Assembly (NCBI GenBank): GCA_040756085.1
Contig: JBFMAE010000345.1
Span: 1 to 8,957, forward strand
From: JBFMAE01 sp040756085
Lineage (GTDB): Bacteria > Desulfobacterota > BSN033 > UBA1163
Direction: 5' to 3'
Length of the DNA stretch: 8,957 bases
The position numbers were made by a program, and so were the translations under genes. The notes beneath the pieces are model-generated. The model had not been told where the DNA came from. It did not search any database and was given only the letters and a program-made list of their open reading frames with translations. This document shows positions 7,503 to 8,957 of the stretch, piece by piece (the first letter of the stretch is position 1; every line of letters begins with the position of its first letter).

Positions 7503-7510
7503 CCTCCTTT
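7503..7510 (-). promoter_or_regulatory. Strong ribosome binding site of mvhG
   Basis: AAAGGAGG on the minus strand, eight bases before the ATG at 7494. It is the best Shine-Dalgarno match in the window. An out-of-frame ATG at 7501 lies only one base after it, too close to be used efficiently, which supports the start chosen. Confidence 0.8.
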
Positions 7511-7513
7511 CGG

Positions 7514-7549
7514 TTCGTAATCGTGCATAAAAAGCATTTATTTCGTAAT
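7514..7549. repeat. Direct repeat pair upstream of mvhG
   Basis: TTCGTAAT occurs on the plus strand at 7514-7521 and again at 7542-7549, 28 bases apart. The intervening sequence also contains TGCAT and AGCATTT, so that on the transcript GCATT and AATGC can pair, followed by five U. The pair sits immediately before the mvhG ribosome site. It may be a regulator site or a leader hairpin; neither can be decided from sequence. Confidence 0.35.
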
Positions 7550-7596
7550 GCATCAGTGAAGCGTGGGAAACTAAAGATCCGCCGGGGATGTTGGAG

Positions 7597-7605
7597 AAAA
7601 TCTTA
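7597..7605. repeat. Extra copy of AAAATCTTA
   Basis: This nine-base word is identical to the arms of the inverted repeat about 100 bases away (7699-7730), giving three copies within 134 bases and all inside the gene-free region. It could be a protein-binding half-site, or chance in AT-rich DNA. Confidence 0.3.
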
Positions 7606-7698
7606 TAGCGGTAACCTTAGCTTGTCCCTCAGAGTAAAAAAAGACGAACTAAAGAAGCCGAGGAGTCGCCTTTCCCCAATGTCGTTACCCTTACTCAA

Positions 7699-7730
7699 AA
7701 AATCTTAAAAAATCCGCTTAATAAGATTTT
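7699..7730 (-). repeat. Nine-base perfect inverted repeat with U-run: operator or AU-rich terminator/attenuator
   Basis: AAAATCTTA at 7699-7707 and TAAGATTTT at 7722-7730 are perfect complements around a 14-base spacer. Read as minus-strand RNA the stem is followed by a run of six U (two beyond the stem), giving an intrinsic-terminator shape, although the stem has only one G-C pair and would be weak. It lies about 200 bases before mvhG. As DNA it could instead be an operator for a dimeric regulator. Confidence 0.4.
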
Positions 7731-7738
7731 CGGAGACA

Positions 7739-7766
7739 TCCCTCGCGGATCAGGGAGCAGACCCCT
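7739..7766 (-). repeat. Two mutually exclusive short hairpins
   Basis: On the minus strand TCCCT (7756-7752) can pair either with AGGGG just before it (7766-7762, five-base loop, one G-U pair) or with AGGGA just after it (7743-7739, eight-base loop). The switchable arrangement is immediately followed by the nine-base inverted repeat with its U-run. This is the shape of an attenuator, but the stems are short. The 16-base segment at 7751-7766 also resembles small REP-like hairpins. Confidence 0.25.
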
Positions 7767-7830
7767 TGTCAGTGACGCATTACTATATTTCTCACAGATC
7801 CCAAAGAACCGAACTCTTTAAAACATTCAG

Positions 7831-7854
7831 CCTTCAAACGATAAAATGTGAAGG
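7831..7854 (-). terminator. Possible weak terminator after the 65-residue gene
   Basis: CCTTCA and TGAAGG form a perfect six-base stem around a 12-base loop, one base after the stop codon of the small gene. The following transcript has only a short TTTT eight bases on, so an efficient Rho-independent terminator is doubtful. It may mark the end of the hdrA-mvhD transcript or protect its 3' end. Confidence 0.3.
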
Positions 7855-7855
7855 A

Positions 7856-8053
7856 CTAAGGGTTTTCTATCACAACCTCTTTCACAACCCTTCGAGTATA
7901 AAGATACGATTTTTCCCCTTCTTCACGCATTTCCACTTCAAAGCCATCGTTCTTATATTTCTGCATATTTTCAAAGGCCTGCTCTTTGATCGGATACTCG
8001 ACACCGTCCCACATGAATTTTTTCCCACTGACCAATATGAAGAGGCTTGTCAT
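7856..8053 (-). CDS. Small conserved-looking protein of unknown function (65 aa)
   Basis: 65 residues, charged (Lys/Glu-rich), no cysteine, no signal peptide or membrane segment. The pattern is two short strands (KKFMWDGVEYP), an amphipathic helix (KEQAFENMQKYKNDGF) and two further strands (EVEMREEG, KSYLYTRRVVKEVVIEN), a plausible compact alpha/beta fold. It lies 46 bases after mvhD on the same strand, with a GGGGGGA ribosome site three bases before the ATG. Composition and placement argue for a real gene; function is not recognisable. Since it sits at the end of an hdrA-mvhD unit, it may be an accessory or regulatory partner of the Hdr/Mvh complex (inference). An internal ATG at codon 14 is an alternative start. 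Confidence 0.7.
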   Translation of the reverse strand: MTSLFILVSGKKFMWDGVEYPIKEQAFENMQKYKNDGFEVEMREEGEKSYLYTRRVVKEVVIENP

Positions 8054-8099
8054 GTTCCCCCCATCTTTTCAGACACCTGACGCCTTTGCCAGAGGATTA

Positions 8100-8513
8100 T
8101 CATCTTCTGTTTGGATTTGGACCTATATTTCTAATCTTTTCCGTAAACTCTTTAACCACTTGAGCAAATCTAGCGCCTTCAGCAGCGGAGACCCATTCCA
8201 ATCGAAATCGTTCAGGCTCAATGCCAAAATCCTCCAGCATGAGCGTGATTGCCTCGGCCCTCTTCTCTGCTTTCAGATTTCCATCTTGATAGTGGCAGTC
8301 TCCAGGGTGACATCCACAGATTAAAACACCGTCAGCCCCTTTTGTCAGGGCATCGACGACCAGATTTGGATGGACCATACCCGAGCACATCACCCGGATG
8401 ATTCTTAGGCTAGTCGGATACTGAATCCTGGATACGCCTGCCAAATCAGCTCCTGCATAAGAACACCAGTTGCAACAGAAGCCGATTATCAATGGCTCAA
8501 ATTTGTCGTCCAT
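8100..8513 (-). CDS. mvhD: MvhD/FlpD-type [2Fe-2S] electron transfer protein
   Basis: 137 residues, the normal length for the MvhD/FlpD/BamF family. Family motifs visible are IIGFCCNWCSYAGAD (C13, C14, C17), VMCSGMVHP (C43) and LICGCHPGDCHY (C66, C68, C73), which together hold a [2Fe-2S] cluster. MvhD is the adaptor that takes electrons from hydrogenase or another donor module and hands them to HdrA. Its ATG overlaps the stop of the preceding hdrA as TAATG, a sign of translational coupling and of a HdrA-MvhD pair. Whether it serves the full-length HdrA, the split HdrA, or both cannot be read from position alone. Confidence 0.97.
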   Translation of the reverse strand: MDDKFEPLIIGFCCNWCSYAGADLAGVSRIQYPTSLRIIRVMCSGMVHPNLVVDALTKGADGVLICGCHPGDCHYQDGNLKAEKRAEAITLMLEDFGIEPERFRLEWVSAAEGARFAQVVKEFTEKIRNIGPNPNRR

Positions 8514-8957
8514 TAAGTCACCCCCAAAGCAGCATCGACTTGCGCTCCAATCTGTTCCAGCTTAAATCCTCTCACGAAGATCCCCTTCTTCGGACAGGTG
8601 GCCTGACAGCAGCCGCAGCCCTTGCACACCGCTTCGTTGACTTCAACCGTTTTCTTGATGGCCCCCTCCCTCATATATTCGAGCAGGGTGATCCCCTTGT
8701 AAGGACAGGGATCAACGCAGTACGCACACCCGTCGCAATTCTCATCCACCACCTCGGAGATATTCCCTTCCAGTTCGATGCTCTCCCTTGAAAGGATCGT
8801 GGCAGCTTTGGCAGATGCGGCTTGGGCCTGAATGATGCTCTCCTCGATCGTTTTTGGATAATGGGCCAGCCCGCAGACGAAGACCCCTTCTGCTGGAAAC
8901 TCGACAGGGCGAAGCTTGATATGGGCCTCGAGAAAGAAACCATCCTCATTCAACGGG
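8513..8957 (-). CDS. hdrA: HdrA C-terminal end (partial; 5' end beyond window)
   Basis: 147 residues in frame to the right edge. The sequence begins inside HdrA at NEDGFFLEAHIKLRPVEFP, the conserved end of the FAD domain, followed by GVFVCGLAHYPKTIEESI and a C-terminal ferredoxin domain with two [4Fe-4S] motifs, CDGCAYCVDPCP and CKGCGCCQATCP. A TTG (8953-8951) at the edge is not a credible start, because the homologous region continues upstream. This is the ordinary HdrA type, the flavoprotein at the centre of heterodisulfide reductase-like bifurcating complexes, paired here with mvhD. It is a separate copy from the split HdrA of the downstream operon. Confidence 0.95.
   Translation of the reverse strand, partial: PLNEDGFFLEAHIKLRPVEFPAEGVFVCGLAHYPKTIEESIIQAQAASAKAATILSRESIELEGNISEVVDENCDGCAYCVDPCPYKGITLLEYMREGAIKKTVEVNEAVCKGCGCCQATCPKKGIFVRGFKLEQIGAQVDAALGVT

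Larger units (their letters stand above)
7495..7855. other. Gene-free intergenic region, probable promoter/leader of the mvhG operon
   Basis: About 360 bases with no convincing gene on either strand, the only real gap in the window. It holds several inverted and direct repeats described separately. No tRNA, known riboswitch or clear sigma-70 or sigma-54 promoter could be recognised by eye. Because all genes to the left are tightly packed, a promoter for mvhG and the genes after it is most likely here (inference). The plus-strand reading frame at 7463-7708 is lysine/arginine-rich, without recognisable motifs, and runs into mvhG, so it is not called. Confidence 0.6.

Noticed and set aside
7600..7606. 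TATAAG as a sigma-70 -10 box (minus strand)
   Set aside because: No acceptable -35 element lies 16-18 bases upstream. It coincides with the repeated AAAATCTTA word.
7620..7680. Possible sigma-54 promoter (GG-N10-GC spacing on the minus strand near 7655-7670)
   Set aside because: Only the GG and GC are right. The flanking bases differ from TGGCAC and TTGC at several positions, so it is not reported as a promoter.
7463..7708. 81-codon plus-strand frame in the intergenic region
   Set aside because: It is strongly basic, low in structure, partly antisense to the mvhG start, and without family features. It is most likely random.
1..8957. CRISPR array, tRNA/rRNA, insertion sequence or prophage genes
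   Set aside because: No repeat-spacer pattern, cloverleaf, transposase or phage frame was found. The window is almost entirely metabolic coding sequence.

Overview
The window is a dense, single-strand (minus) redox gene cluster read from right to left. The proteins are cytoplasmic or membrane-anchored iron-sulfur electron carriers: an Mvh-type [NiFe] hydrogenase, HdrA-type flavoproteins, NADH dehydrogenase (NuoE/NuoF/NuoG-like) modules and a QmoC-like membrane subunit. Such Hdr/Mvh/Nuo/Qmo mixtures are typical of strictly anaerobic, often syntrophic or sulfate-reducing bacteria. I infer a Desulfobacterota (former Deltaproteobacteria)-like source. No marker gene is present to confirm this.

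Layout in transcription order. (1) 8957-8513: the C-terminal end of an ordinary hdrA that starts beyond the window. (2) 8513-8100: mvhD, overlapping hdrA by one base. (3) 8053-7856: a 65-residue protein of unknown function. (4) 7855-7495: about 360 bases without a gene, rich in small inverted and direct repeats. This is the probable promoter/leader of the following operon. (5) 7494-6571 mvhG and 6560-5193 mvhA: hydrogenase small and large subunits. (6) 5142-3982: a HdrC-plus-membrane-cytochrome fusion resembling QmoC. (7) 3995-3576: a 139-residue protein that is only the first FAD-binding piece of HdrA. (8) 3613-3119 nuoE-like and 3122-1197 nuoF-like. (9) 1182 to the left edge: a NuoG/HoxU-type ferredoxin region fused to the remaining part of HdrA. 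From mvhG to the left edge the genes overlap or are at most about 50 bases apart, so they probably form one operon.

The main observation is a split HdrA. The 139-residue protein stops just after the first ferredoxin motif of HdrA's inserted ferredoxin domain. The HdrA-like part of the left-edge protein resumes just before the second motif. The two pieces tile HdrA almost without loss, but nuoE, nuoF and a NuoG-type N-terminal domain lie between them. The arrangement looks as if a nuoE-nuoF-nuoG' cassette had landed inside an hdrA gene and fused in frame to its 3' half.

Proposed joint function (inference): MvhAG oxidises or produces H2. MvhD passes electrons to the HdrA flavin. NuoEF with the NuoG-like ferredoxin links a HdrA flavin to NAD(H). 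The QmoC-like subunit connects the system to the membrane quinone pool. The whole would be a flavin-based bifurcating or confurcating hub between H2, NAD(H), a low-potential carrier and menaquinone. The direction of electron flow cannot be read from sequence.
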